Of a stretch of 64,000 nucleotides of DNA, positions 31,883 through 42,492 are shown piece by piece. Origin of the DNA: Sepiola atlantica (taxonomy: Eukaryota; Mollusca; Cephalopoda; Sepiida; Sepiolidae); NCBI GenBank assembly GCA_963556195.1, contig OY744525.1, positions 43,386,576 to 43,450,575 on the forward strand. The letters run 5' to 3'. Position numbers and translations under genes: made by a program. Each line of letters starts with the position of its first letter. Within the stretch, counting starts at the first letter, position 1. The notes beneath the pieces were generated by a model. The model searched no databases, was not told the DNA's origin, and worked only from the letters and a program-made list of their open reading frames with translations.

Positions 31883-33179
31883 TAGTATATCTAATTAAAA
31901 ATTGTTCATTTTTAAAAGAAATTGATTTCTATTTTTTAATTTTCACATCAATGAGATTTTTTATTTCTCTTTTTTTTTAAATAAAATAAAATTTGTAATG
32001 ATTTAAAAAATCTGTTTATATGCAATAGAAAGAAAATGATATAATCACTATATAACTATGGTAATAAATTTTATGATTTCTGGAATTTTAAAAGTTTATT
32101 TAGTTTTACTTTGAACAAACAAGGACAATAAATTAAATAACCTTTCTATTATTCTAAGGTTTTTATTCCTTAATGTGATTGCTCTAAGTGTTTCATATTA
32201 CCATTCGGTATTAATCAGAACATAAGGTTTCATTGATTGATAAAATTAAAGTCAAAGATGGCGAATTTTTAAAATTAGAGGTCTAAAATATAATTTGACC
32301 TGCTGTGTTTCTGATCTAAATCTAACTGTTGGTAAGTTGCACATTGGACTATTCCATGTTCCTCTCTAGCACCCTTTGGCACCACAGTCAAGTGGATTGT
32401 AATTAGATGTCAACTATTAATGGAAAGATATGTGTTGAATAAATGGTTTCCTTTCTTTCTTCATACTTCTCCTTAGAGACAATTACGATGTAACATAAGC
32501 ATAAACAGTATTACATAGATACAAAAGGGAACATGACTGTATTAAAACAATACAGGTGAACTGGCAATTTTTAGAAGAATCATCATAATTCAAATAATTT
32601 TCCAGATATTTAACGTTCTTACGTTCTTATTTTTGTATTTTACTTTGTTTTTGGCTGCTTCATTCTATAACCTTTTACAGCTGTATAATAAAATTCTAAT
32701 TCTGTCTATTACTGCTTTTTGATTTATACTGTCAAGAGTGGATAATAATATGAAGACAGCAATAGAATTAAACTGTTAAATGTGGTGAAAATGTAAAATA
32801 TTAAGTGAATCATAATATATTTTCGAGATTGAGTGTTGACGTTATTATAAATGGCAGCCATTGAACTTGAGTTCATAAGGAAAAGTAAGCATTTCATTGG
32901 CTGATAAATTGAAGCATGTGATGGCACATTTTAAGATGATAGATTTGAATCAGTTGCCATTGAGAATCTTGATAAAAAAGGATTGTTACGTAGTCAAAAT
33001 AGATAGGCGTGTTTATACTTCTGCAAAGATAGCTAGAAGCAACTCTTAGTTAAGGAATAGATCCAATAGTTGACTTAGATGGAATATATAGTTAAAGTTA
33101 AATCGTTGTTATCCTCTTTCTTTCATATATGATTGAGAGTTCCAGCTACTGGCTCAGACTATAATGTTAAACCCGAATC
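31882..33179. other. Intergenic DNA without recognised features
   Basis: AT-rich. No coding region or transposon end recognised. Confidence 0.4.
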
Positions 33180-34018
33180 GTGATAGAGAGACCAACTACT
33201 ACCCATGCCCCCTATTGAGGGTCTATGTATAATCAACAACTACAAGAAGCCTCTCCAACCACCGATTGCCATGGCAAATAACACCCTACCTGAGAGTTCA
33301 TCATTCAAACTCCTCGGCCTAACCTTCACAGGTAACATGAATTGGAACAAATACATTGAAGACATTGCCAAGGCTGCCACAAAGAAGGTTGGCTCCCTCT
33401 ACCGTGCTAGTAAGCTCCTCACACCTGACATTATCCTGTATCTCAACAAAGCCACCATCCGCCCATGCATGGAGTATTGTTGCCACATCTGGGCTGGTGC
33501 ATCATCTACTAGTCTCTCCCTCCTTGACAAGGTCCAAAAAAGAGTCGTCAACCTAATAGGTCCCTCACTGTCAACCAAGCTCCAGCCCCTGTCCCATCGC
33601 CGCAATGTAGCATCCTTATGTTTGTTTTACAAGTACTTCAATGGATTATGCTCTGATGAATTGGCTACTCTGGTGCCCCCTCGACGTAAATTCACTAGAA
33701 TAACTCGACAATCAACTAAATCTCATTCATTCACTGTGGAGGTCCCCAGATGCCGGAGAGCCTTCTACTCAAATAGCTTCTTTCCTCGTGCTGCTGGCCT
33801 CTGGAACTCTCTCCCTGCCCACTGTTTCCCCGACAGTACTGACATGCAGAAATTTAAAACTAATGTAAACAGACATCTCGCTGCGCAGATCATGATTTAG
33901 GCTGACCCCCCCCTCCCCCCAACCTTCTCCCCTTTTCTTTTTTCTCAGTAGCCCCTTACGTCTACAGTGGCGGCCTGCCTTGTTTGGGGTGAACCATGTT
34001 AAAAAAAAAAAAAAAAAA
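33180..34018 (+). mobile_element. 5'-truncated LINE with poly(A) tail
   Basis: The element keeps the last 231 or so codons of its reverse transcriptase protein, a C-rich 3' UTR (33901-33998) and a pure A-run of 18 at about 34001-34018. The 5' truncation near 33180 is typical of LINE insertions. Intact frame and clean tail suggest that it is the youngest LINE copy in the window. Confidence 0.85.
33205..33900 (+). CDS. LINE reverse transcriptase protein, C-terminal part
   Basis: This frame of 231 residues matches the end of a jockey/CR1-like LINE ORF2 protein, the enzyme that copies element RNA at a nicked target. Recognisable blocks are FKLLGLTFTGNMNW (thumb-adjacent region after the catalytic domain), ATIRPCMEYCCHIWAGA, LLDKVQKRVVNLI, LSHRRNVASLCLFYKYFNG, and the terminal FFPRAAGLWNSLP then FKTNVNRHL. 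The catalytic YADD segment and endonuclease are missing because of 5' truncation, so it cannot act alone. The first ATG is only a convenient start; in the full element the frame continues upstream. The upstream frame has stops. The base composition is much more GC-rich than the surroundings. The clade is inferred from motif style and not proven. Confidence 0.85.
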   Translation: MPPIEGLCIINNYKKPLQPPIAMANNTLPESSSFKLLGLTFTGNMNWNKYIEDIAKAATKKVGSLYRASKLLTPDIILYLNKATIRPCMEYCCHIWAGASSTSLSLLDKVQKRVVNLIGPSLSTKLQPLSHRRNVASLCLFYKYFNGLCSDELATLVPPRRKFTRITRQSTKSHSFTVEVPRCRRAFYSNSFFPRAAGLWNSLPAHCFPDSTDMQKFKTNVNRHLAAQIMI

Positions 34019-34157
34019 GTCAGTAAAAAAAAGATTAGGTACTTGAAAGATTTTTTGAAAAAAAAAATTATTTTACAAAGTTACTTTAAATCTGAAACCA
34101 ATTTTATTCCAATATCTTGATTTACCTCTGTTGTATATCGTTCTGAATGAAGAACGT

Positions 34158-34386
34158 TTGAAGAGTTTGCATGCAAAACGCGATAAATCCAATTTCGATA
34201 AAAGTATGAACATATCAAATCTAGACTTCGACTAAAAGCTTATTATAATTCAAAGCAAAAAAGAAAAAGGTATGCTGATATCACATTCCGTAAAACATGA
34301 TTTTGGGGTGTTGTAGCACATTTTGTAGTGATAGCTTAGCAATTTTGAAAATGACGTTTATTGCGTTTTGCATTCAAACTCTTCAA
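34158..34386. mobile_element. MITE with 30-bp inverted ends
   Basis: TTGAAGAGTTTGCATGCAAA at 34158 is matched inverted by the stretch ending TTGCATTCAAACTCTTCAA at 34386, with CGATAAA/TTTATTG continuing the pairing. The element is about 229 bp and has no coding sequence. The target duplication is not certain. Confidence 0.65.
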
Positions 34387-34832
34387 TTACTTCATAAAAA
34401 AATGTATTATTTCTTTTATAACTTATGAAATAACCACGATTGAAACGAATGGAGAAGAGGATTCTACGCAATTAATGGAGTTAGAAAACCATTGACTCTC
34501 AGCGGAGGTTGCTAGATAGAAAGATAACAAATTAGTTGTGCATGTGCACTTTGGTGGATTTCATGTCGAAACCACTAAACAGACTCTGCTCTCTTGGAAT
34601 CGTTCCAGTCTAACTATGATGTGTAGTATTTGACCATAAATCGATTGCTTGATTGTCTGCAATTTTATTTTGGATGAGAATCAGACTTTCGAAAGACAGT
34701 CATTTTTATAAGCAGTTCAGAAATTTCATCCTATTTTCCATTAGATATTAAATACTGTACGATAGAGAAACATTAAATAGGAAAAGAAAAGAAAGAAAAA
34801 TATCACATGCAGTAACATGTTAAACACACACA

Positions 34833-34907
<75 letters not shown>

Positions 34908-35101
34908 AAATCATAGAAGGTTAGATTTCAGTAACCATGTCTTTATTCATTTCTGAAAAGATCATTTCTTGACGGAACGTTTCGTTATCACTTAGACAGC
35001 CAACATACAGAGTTATATATTCTTCTATTTATTTATACATGCGCTGGAGTTAAAAAATTAACATCTATTGAGCTTTAATTTTGAAAGTCTGAGTATTAAT
35101 A
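34387..35101. other. Intergenic DNA with (TA)n(TG)n tract and a possible ribozyme relic
   Basis: (TA)n(TG)n occupies 34836-34907. Around 34940-35005 (minus) GATAACGAAACGTTCC recalls the 3' half of the hammerhead-like motifs in this window, but the core is too decayed for a call. Confidence 0.4.
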
Positions 35102-35123
35102 ATATATATATATATATATATAT

Positions 35124-35249
35124 GGCGTAGGATTTAACATTGCCGACTGTCAGCTCGACGGTTGCGTTTCGATCCCGGCTTGAGGCACTAACTGGTCTAG
35201 CTGCACTGATGAGCCGTGAAACAGCGAAACAGTCTGTATGTGGATGACT
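35124..35249 (+). mobile_element. Family B hammerhead element between (TA)n tracts
   Basis: A 126-bp unit lies exactly between (TA)n at 35102-35123 and 35250-35269. It has a B-box-like GCGTTTCGATCCCGGC and the conserved TTGAGGCACTAACTGGTCTA before the hammerhead. The same unit is at 55375-55493, again followed by (TA)n. Confidence 0.75.
35201..35243 (+). ncRNA. Type I hammerhead ribozyme B1
   Basis: Stem I CTGCA/TGTGG (two wobble pairs), core CTGATGA (35206-35212), stem II GCCG/CAGC (one C-A mismatch; the other copy has GCTG/CAGC), GAA, stem III ACA/TGT with loop GTC, cleavage after A35238. The core is intact. Stem II is weakened by the mismatch. Confidence 0.7.
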
Positions 35250-35267
35250 ATATATATATATATATAT

Positions 35268-35405
35268 ACTAGCGGGACCCGCCCTAATGTTGCCCAGGGT
35301 TAACTGATAAACGATAAAGAAAGGAAAGGACAGAAATGTTTGTTGCTTAGGTAATTAATAGTAATAAAAATCACGATGTTGGTAACGTGTAGAAAAGAAA
35401 AACAG
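35268..35405 (-). mobile_element. Helitron-like terminus
   Basis: Immediately after the (TA)n tract the plus strand reads ACTAGCGGGACCCGCC and then TGTTGCCCAGGG, the reverse complement of a hairpin plus CTAGT end. This fits a Helitron 3' end on the minus strand. The rest of the element is not delimited. Confidence 0.4.
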
Positions 35406-35439
35406 TCATAACAATATAAATTTAATGAAAACAAAAAGG

Positions 35440-35531
35440 TCAATAATAATAATAATAATAATAATAATTATATTATTATTATTATTATTATTATCATTAT
35501 TATTATAATAATAGTAATAGTAGTAGTAGTA

Positions 35532-35567
<36 letters not shown>

Positions 35568-35590
35568 GTAGTAGTAGTAGTAATAATAAT
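35440..35590. repeat. (AAT)n/(ATT)n/(AGT)n compound microsatellite
   Basis: AAT units, then ATT units, then AGT and AAT units create an internal inverted repeat. It marks the 5' side of the adjacent LINE fragment. Tyrosine- and asparagine-rich frames here are artefacts. Confidence 0.9.
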
Positions 35591-36363
35591 CCTGCCAAAT
35601 CGTAGCTTTTGCTGTCCCAGACGACCATAAGGTGAAGATCAATGAAACAGAAAAACGAAGCAAATACACGGAACTTGCCAGAGAATTGAAATAGATATGG
35701 AGTATGAAGAAAGTAAATATAATACCAACAATCGTAAGAGCACTAGGAACAGTTCTGAAGAACCTGGAGAAAAGACTGGGATAAATTGGAATCAAAGGTA
35801 AGACTGAGACCATACAATGGACAGCAATGATAAAAACAGCTGACAGCTTAAGGAAAATCTTTGACATAAGCTACGAAGACTAACCAGGTGCAATAGGAAG
35901 AAAACAAAATCGCATAAAGGGTACCACAAGAACCCAAAGAAACAGAAACTGCAAGAAATTTCATAAACTACACCCCCCCCCCCTCAATGAAAAAAAATTA
36001 TGGCACCAGCCTCGGCTGACATCACACAAAATAGTCGTGAAGGGTCAAGGATGGGAAGACTGAGGCGAGACAGCACTAACCAGACCTCCACGGGAAGAGT
36101 GCGGAGAGTGCTGAGACCTTGGGGAGGCTTATTGCCACCCAAATCCCAGGGGAGACCAATGGTTGTTGCCAGCGAGAAATCAATTGTAGGCGGCTGTTGC
36201 AATACTGCCAAGTCATTTGTGGTGGTTATCGAAAAGAGTTGGGGAGTACCGGAAATCTGGGGAGGCTTATTGTCACTCAGACTCCATGGAACACCACCGG
36301 TTGTTGTCGGTGAGCAATCACTGACGATGACTTGTGTGATAACTTCTAGTGAGCAGAAATAAT
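35590..36363 (+). pseudogene. LINE C-terminus and 3' region
   Basis: The plus strand reads CQIVAFAVPDDHKVKINETE then YTELARELK, a stop, VNIIPTIVRALGTVLKNLEK, a stop, and TIQWTAMIKTADSLRKIF. This is a conserved LINE C-terminal block with the pattern DFAVPxDxxVxxKExEK...IPVVVGALGT...QKTALLxxARILR. Two in-frame stops make it dead. A C-run at 35972-35981 and a segment shared with 31414-31719 follow. Related copies often carry ATT-type microsatellites near their ends. Confidence 0.75.
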
Positions 36364-36630
36364 AATCTTTTATTTAATGATTAACTATTTATTCTTAATG
36401 TGATTTTATAAAGAATGAAATTAATTAAATTAAATTTTCAATACTGATTATGCTTGTCGTTTCTTTGGGGGTGAGGTAGCTGAGTAGAGACAACTAGTAA
36501 ATAATAAGATGCTCAGAGCCCGAGATACACTACAATTTTTTTTATGCGCCTTATTTTTAATTTAAGCATTCATATTTTATTAAATTAGCCGTTTCGTTTC
36601 CATCTGATTTTCATCAAAATTTTAATAAAC
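36364..36630. other. AT-rich spacer
   Basis: Nothing recognised between the LINE 3' end and the foldback element. Confidence 0.4.
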
Positions 36631-36639
36631 TTACCTAAG

Positions 36640-37260
36640 TTAGACTGTAAGGTAAATACATATTTTCAAAAAGTCATGTTCTCTTTAACTTTCTTTTTCT
36701 TTATTTTTTGAACTTCGACTATAGTTATCTTTTGGATGAATTGTAAACATCCATAAAGTCTGATCAAATACGGAAAGCACAAATGAAAGGAGATCTTTTA
36801 ACATTGAATGGAAAATAAAAGAAAAATTTTTTTAAAGGAGATTGAATGTCGTAATTCAGTTCAAATCGCAAATGTGATATTTTTAACATTGAAACCTTTC
36901 CTTTAATAAAAATCAATATAATTTAGGTTTTCTCGCCAATACATGTTGATGATGAATCATAATGCTTTCTGTGATCATTACTTACTTGATGATGTCTCTG
37001 TATGATTTGAACAGAATGACATAACATAATCTCCTTAAAATTCAAATTTTTATTTTCTGTTCAATGTTCAATGTTAAAAGATCTCCTTTCATTCATGCCT
37101 TTCGTATTTGATCAAGCTAGATGTACATGTCTACAATTCTTCCAAAAGATGACCAAAGTTAGTCAAAAATTCAGTAAATGAAGAATCAATAAAGAAAGTT
37201 CAAGAAAATCTGATTTTTTGTAATTTATTTAAATTAATCTTACAGTCTGACTTTCGAATG
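36640..37260. mobile_element. Foldback element with hammerhead-like relic
   Basis: A left arm (about 36640-36830) and right arm (about 37040-37260) are diverged inverted copies; the inner 100 bp (GGAGATCTTTTAACATTGAA and its complement) are the best preserved. The right arm has AAAGA, T, GAC...GTC, AAAAATTCAG at 37142-37172, a decayed version of the relic at 26363. This extends the association between inverted repeats and hammerhead-like motifs. Confidence 0.6.
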
Positions 37261-37570
37261 TTTGTAAATATTTTGAAAAGAATACTAAACAAATTAAATA
37301 TTAACAAAATATTCATCTTATTTAATGAAATATGAACACTGAATGATTGCTGTATAACTACTCAAAATATATTTCAGGATAAGAAATGGTCATTGCATAA
37401 GTTATAAGGTGATTCTAAGGGTCATTTCTAACAAAGAAAAATGTTTTATATTGATATATTAAAGGTCTGAACATGTGTTGTTGTTGGGTCATTTTATGCT
37501 AAAACCGTATATCATTTTATACATGATAGATTTGTAGATCAACGTGAATTTTAAGAGATCTATTGTTACA

Positions 37571-37625
37571 TACAGCACATGATCTTCCCAAATGGTCACC
37601 CATTTAGTACTGACCAAACTCAACA
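37571..37625 (-). mobile_element. 5S-derived SINE fragment
   Basis: TCCCAAATGGTCACCCATTT then AGTACTGACC is the complement of the 3' half of 5S rRNA as seen in the SINE at 23.9 kb. The remainder is missing or diverged. Confidence 0.6.
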
Positions 37626-37732
37626 GTTAATATTTGGGAAAAGATTAATTTTGTACATGGAGGTGCAAATTGTATAATGGTCATTGAGGTGAACTTGGAA
37701 ATCAGTAAGTGTTGTTAAATATTGTTGAGTAT

Positions 37733-38100
37733 TTATTCACTTCCTCTCCAGGAGGTTAGGCACAAGGCCAGTTTTATCTTACTCCCACAAGGTAAGATGT
37801 GACCCAAGGTCGGGTCGGGAAAGTGGGGCTTGAAAAGCCAGCGCCCGAGAAGGTGAGCACTCTGGCCATTAAAAATTGCCTGAGCAGCCCCGTCGGCATT
37901 CCCCGGTAGGGGCGCCTCAGACAGTAAGCAATAAACTTACTCCTCCCCAAAGAGGGGAGGCAAAGCCTGGGAGGGTGGACCTCCTAGAACTGCACAGGAC
38001 AGACCCATAGACCGGCGTTAATCAAGCCTGAAGGCCAAGACAATACCAGTCTATGGGGTGCAGTAATCGATCAAAACAGATAATACACTTTGATCTCGAC
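37733..38100 (-). mobile_element. SINE with U2 snRNA-derived head (copy 2)
   Basis: On the minus strand the head reads GTCGAGATCAAAGTGTATTA then TCTGTTTTGATCG, followed by the shared GC-rich body and an AATAA-type tail. TTGTTGAGTAT lies at 37722-37732 and 38101-38111, an 11-bp target duplication, which marks LINE-mediated insertion and sets the limits. Confidence 0.85.
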
Positions 38101-38534
38101 TTGTTGAGTATGTTGTGTTCATTTTCATGCTAGTAATCATGGGAAAAGAATGAAACCATTTCTTTTCAGCTATTGGTGTAATGGCAGGATCAAAGAAATG
38201 ACTAGAAGATCAGGCCATAGTTTGTTCTTTGTTGTTGATACTATTATGTAACCAAGTACAGCTGGTTACATGATATTGTCGGAAAGATGGGCACTGTCAA
38301 GTAAACCTAGAGATATATCAATGGGGAAAAATACTCAGCATGACATCCTAATAATAGGTAATAGGTTAGAAAAAGTTTTGAGCCCATCGCTTTCTACCAA
38401 AAATGTTATTATTTTCAATACTATGTTCACAAATTAATTTGTTTAGATTAAAATAAAAGGCGTTAGTACAGGATGCCCTAATAAAATATACAAACACTTT
38501 AACAGCTGATAACTCACTTAAGGAATTTATAATA

Positions 38535-38756
38535 ATGACAGCAGCTAGACTTAACTTTGAACAAATAAAATTTATTATAAAGCACCACTGGAAGTTAGAA
38601 AATATAGATGAAATGCAAGAACAGTTGAAAAAAGAGTTTCAAACGTATTCAAATGATATGATTTTGTTTGTGGAGCTTGTCTATCTTTGGTTTGTTGACA
38701 TTCTGAATAGTTCAAGACTTATCTTTAATTCGAGTAAAGGTAAATCGCATAAGTAG
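38535..38756 (+). pseudogene. Transposon-type helix-turn-helix fragment
   Basis: The frame begins MTAARLNFEQIKFIIKHHWK and continues NIDEMQEQLKKEF. This resembles the N-terminal helix-turn-helix (DUF4817-like, pattern LNxEQRxFILKxYWKxxN) found in insect and mollusc transposon proteins. It loses similarity after about residue 38, runs into unrelated residues and stops. It is probably a fragment of a DNA transposon protein. Confidence 0.45.
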
Positions 38757-39009
38757 ATCTGTTTTTAAACTTGCTACTGAATTTCTCTTGCACTTCGACT
38801 ATATTTCTTTACACTTCCAGTCACACTTTAGAATAAATTTCCTTTGTTCAAAGCTAACTCTGATCGCCATGATTACTTTTCAGTTATTTAAGTCTAAAGA
38901 TAAATTAATATAAAGTGAGTTATACATTTTAGTGGAACACCATTTACATTAATCTTTCTATTTACATGAAAGTGATTAAGCAGAGATTTCTTGCTTACAC
39001 TAAACTAAA

Positions 39010-39729
39010 TCTCTCTATACAAAATTCACTGTCTGTGTGTATGTGTGTGTGATGTCTCTGTGTTCCCTATAGAAAGAAAGGTTAGAGAATCTACATGAAA
39101 TCTCAAAGTCTATTCTTATGTAAAATTTACCGGGGAAGACAATAGAAGTGTTCCCGAATCTTTGAGTGCACCCCAAGGAGTCTATGAGGGCATAACCCTC
39201 TTAAAACTTTAAATATATCCAATTCTTATAAAATTTAAATCATATGTGTAAAATTTTCTGAGAAGGACAATGGAAGCGGTCCTGAATCTCTAAGTGTTCT
39301 CCTAGCCTAATGAAGCCTTGGGGGTTGAACCTCTTTTAAAACTTCAAATATACCTTATTTTTATGAAATTTATATCTTATGAACAAAATTCTTGTGGGAA
39401 GACAATGGAAGTGGTTCCAAATCTCTACGTTATCCTTTATGTACTGAATATCGATGTGCCCCTACCTCTAAGTCCAGTGACCCATAGGGACAGAACCCTC
39501 CTTAAAACTTCAAATACGTATATCTAATTTTAATAAAATTCAAACCATATGTATAAGACACGAATTCATAGAGTTTTCTAACATTTCATCTTCTTCCGAC
39601 TATATTAGGGAGCGAAACGGGAGGAGCAGGGCAGTACAAACAAAGAAAGTAATATGATCTTTTGAGCATAGTGAAAAAGTACATAGTGATCCTCATTAAA
39701 TCCCGAGCAACATCGGGTCTTCCTGCTAG
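39010..39729 (+). mobile_element. Helitron-like non-autonomous element with internal tandem repeats
   Basis: A possible 5' end TCTCTATACAAAATTC (about 39011) and a 3' end with hairpin CCCGAGCAACATCGGGT, seven bases and CTAGT (39725-39729) bracket the element. Inside, about 115-bp repeats with CTTAAAACTTCAAATA-type motifs occur three times between 39110 and 39550. No Rep/helicase sequence is seen. Confidence 0.6.
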
Positions 39730-40282
39730 TATCAAATAAAATATCATGTATTCTAAAACTTATATTTAAGTTTTGTTTAACGTTGATTACACATGAACAT
39801 GTTAGTTAGACTAAATAGTATTATTTATAATACAGCTCATATTGGATGCTTCAATTTTTTATTTCCATACATTTTTCAATACAAAAGTGTTTTTAAATTA
39901 AATCCAAATCATCTTTAAGTTCTCAAAAAGCTAACATGATTTTTAATATAAATTTCTAAGACACTAAAAAAAAGAAAGATGTTCATCAATCAAAAAACAA
40001 TTCTTTTAGCTTTCAAAAGGTTGATTTGAACTAATTAATTTGAAAACAATTTTATATTAATGTTCCGATGTTTATGGTAACATTAATTAATCGATAAAAA
40101 TCAGTATATTTTTTTGATAAAACACAAAGAGAAAAAAAATGGTAATAAAATCAGGAAAATTGATGAGTAGTAATTCTGATGACAAGAAAGTGTTAAAAAT
40201 AATTAAATAATATTTATGTATTTAAAAAGAACAACATAAACCATAATGTGGTTTTATTTAACTCTTTCTCTCAAAAGTCTAT

Positions 40283-40287
<5 letters not shown>
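39730..40287. other. AT-rich intergenic DNA
   Basis: No feature recognised. Confidence 0.4.

Positions 40288-40350
<63 letters not shown>
40288..40350. repeat. (TA)n tract
   Basis: An uninterrupted TA tract that served as the left flank of the mariner-type MITE. Confidence 0.9.
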
Positions 40351-40353
<3 letters not shown>

Positions 40354-40733
40354 GGTGGGCAAAAATAAGGGTCCTATTTTTAAAAATTCATAACTTTTTT
40401 ATTTATTGATTTAAAAAAAATTTTTTTTAGAATAAGTAAAGGACCCCTTCCGAAGCAAGCATGAGCCGTATTAGCCCTAAGGAACGTACCCTCATTTAGA
40501 AAACATTATTTTTGCTTAAAAAACTCAAAACAGTGTAAAAAACAATACTTTAGTTTTTGTAAGTTTTAAGAAGTGTTTTTCGGCTAAAATTTGTTTTGTT
40601 TATTTCAAAAAATCTCGGAAGGGTCAGTCTACACACACATAAAGTTTGGTGAGTTTAACTTTTATTTTGTGGAAGTTATTCAAATTCAAGTTATTCAAAT
40701 TTAAAGATAGGACCCTTATTTTGGCCCACCCTG
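40351..40733. mobile_element. Mariner-type MITE inserted in (TA)n
   Basis: Terminal inverted repeats start CAGGGTGGGCAAAAATAAGG and end with the complement CCACCCTG, about 27 bp each. Both ends are flanked by TA, the target duplication of Tc1/mariner elements. The 383-bp interior holds no transposase. Confidence 0.85.
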
Positions 40734-40738
40734 TATAT

Positions 40739-41050
40739 GGGAACTCAAACTGCATTTTCTTTCTTTGTTTAAAATGACTCAAAGCTTCTTTAGACTATAT
40801 ATTGGGTATTTAGATCTGTATGGCTAGGTTTCCTTCCTCTTATCTACTTGCCTATCTGGTACCAAAGGTACTTAAGCTTTTTTTTTTAATGCAACTTTTA
40901 TTCCTATATAATTTTATTGCTAACTACCATATCGCAGAACGGTTCTTGGGTGTAGTGTTTGGATAGTATTATTATGATTGTTATTATTGTTATAATTAAT
41001 GTTATTTGATATGAAAATTACCATATCACACTGGAGTTTTAAGGGTAATA

Positions 41051-41095
<45 letters not shown>

Positions 41096-41325
41096 TTATT
41101 TATGTATATATTAGTGAGATTGAAGCGAAATTATTTCCACATTTGATTATTGGGGAAATAGTCGTCTGATCAGATACTTGAATCCCCTTTTTTATTTATG
41201 AATTTTCCAACGGTGGGTCGGCTTATGCAAGTGCTAAGTCTGCGAAATCTTGGATTTAGTTAGTTTCTCTGGGAATTTAAACTGCATTTTCTTTCTTTGT
41301 TTAAAATGACTCAAAGCTTCTTTAG

Positions 41326-41330
<5 letters not shown>
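40739..41330. repeat. 60-bp direct repeats flanking a 470-bp segment
   Basis: AAACTGCATTTTCTTTCTTT followed by GACTCAAAGCTTCTTTAGA occurs at about 40747-40800 and again at about 41279-41330. The enclosed segment has an (ATT)n tract at 41052-41095. This could be a segmental tandem duplication; the second copy leads into a new (TA)n tract (41327-41379). Confidence 0.7.
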
Positions 41331-41379
<49 letters not shown>

Positions 41380-41382
<3 letters not shown>

Positions 41383-41740
41383 TAGCTGTATATACTTAGC
41401 GTTGTCCAACATGCAATGAAGTCACTTTAGTTTTTTATTTTTGTTTGTTTACACATTTTTAAAACTTATACAGAAAAAGAAATAAAGTTTTAGTTGTAAG
41501 GTAGACAACTCTTTTTATATTTAATTAAAATATGTTGTTCCCCTTGCTGATTTTGACTTTTCGGTCACAATCGAAAAATGTTTCTATATTAAAAGTTGTC
41601 CAGAGAGAAGTACGTTATTATACTGCCAATAACATGGTACAATGATGACAACTGAAAATTCGTTTGATATGTCAGCTTAAATGCTATTCAGGTCCAACTT
41701 TTAAAATCTCACAAGATAACTTATATGGTAGATATAAAAA
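41380..41740 (-). mobile_element. Helitron-like element, reverse orientation
   Basis: ACTAGCTGTATATACTTAGC then GTTGTCCAACATGC follows the (TA)n tract, the complement of the CTAGT end in the 12.2-13.0 kb array. Downstream phrases (TGACTT, AAGGTAGACAACT, CCCCTTGCTG) also match that array in inverted orientation. Confidence 0.55.
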
Positions 41741-42159
41741 ACAGTTAGTTTTAATGTCCAACCGGAAGATAAAGCTAGTGTGTGCATATATGTGTGTATG
41801 TAGTAAACTGCCGTTTGCTGTGGTATTGTTCTACTGATACTTCTGGCGAATGTTGTGCAAATTTGGCTAACATATTTTGTACCTTTGCAGTTTCAGAATA
41901 AATTCAATCGCTTCACATATGTGGTTTTATGCTCTCCATTTGATTTGATTTTGTATTTCATTTGCTTTCGACTATTCTACAATGAATGAATCAACAGATT
42001 ATTTAACTAACTCCAGCGATCCAACAAACTGCGTAAACAACATAGTAAAATATTAACTAAAACATACTAAGCTAAGCATATAGCACGTACACTACAATGA
42101 TCTTAGACACAGGTATGAGAAACAACACTTGCATTTGTGGCATTGCTTTTAGATAGTAA
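41741..42159. other. Intergenic DNA without recognised features
   Basis: Nothing recognised. Confidence 0.4.
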
Positions 42160-42323
42160 AACAATCCGAGGTAGAGAGAGAGAGAGGCAGAGAGAAAGAG
42201 AGAGAGGGAGAGAGATATATAGAGGACCAGAAAGAGAGATATAGAGGACCGGAGAGAGAGATATAGAGGACCAGAGAGAGAGAGAGAGAGAGAGAGACTT
42301 GAGAAATAGTAAAACAATCCGAG

Positions 42324-42370
<47 letters not shown>

Positions 42371-42492
42371 AGACCAGAGAGAGAGAGATATAGAGAACCA
42401 GAGAGAGGGAGAGAGAGAGAGACGGGGTGAGAGAGAGAGGGAGAGAGAGAGATATGGAGGACCAGAGAGAGAGAGGGAGAAAGAGAGAGACT
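42160..42492. repeat. (GA)n-rich tandem region
   Basis: Stretches of GA alternate with GATATAGAGGACCAG-type motifs. AATAGTAAAACAATCCGAGG recurs (about 42156 and 42306). Serine- and leucine-rich frames on the minus strand are artefacts. Confidence 0.85.
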
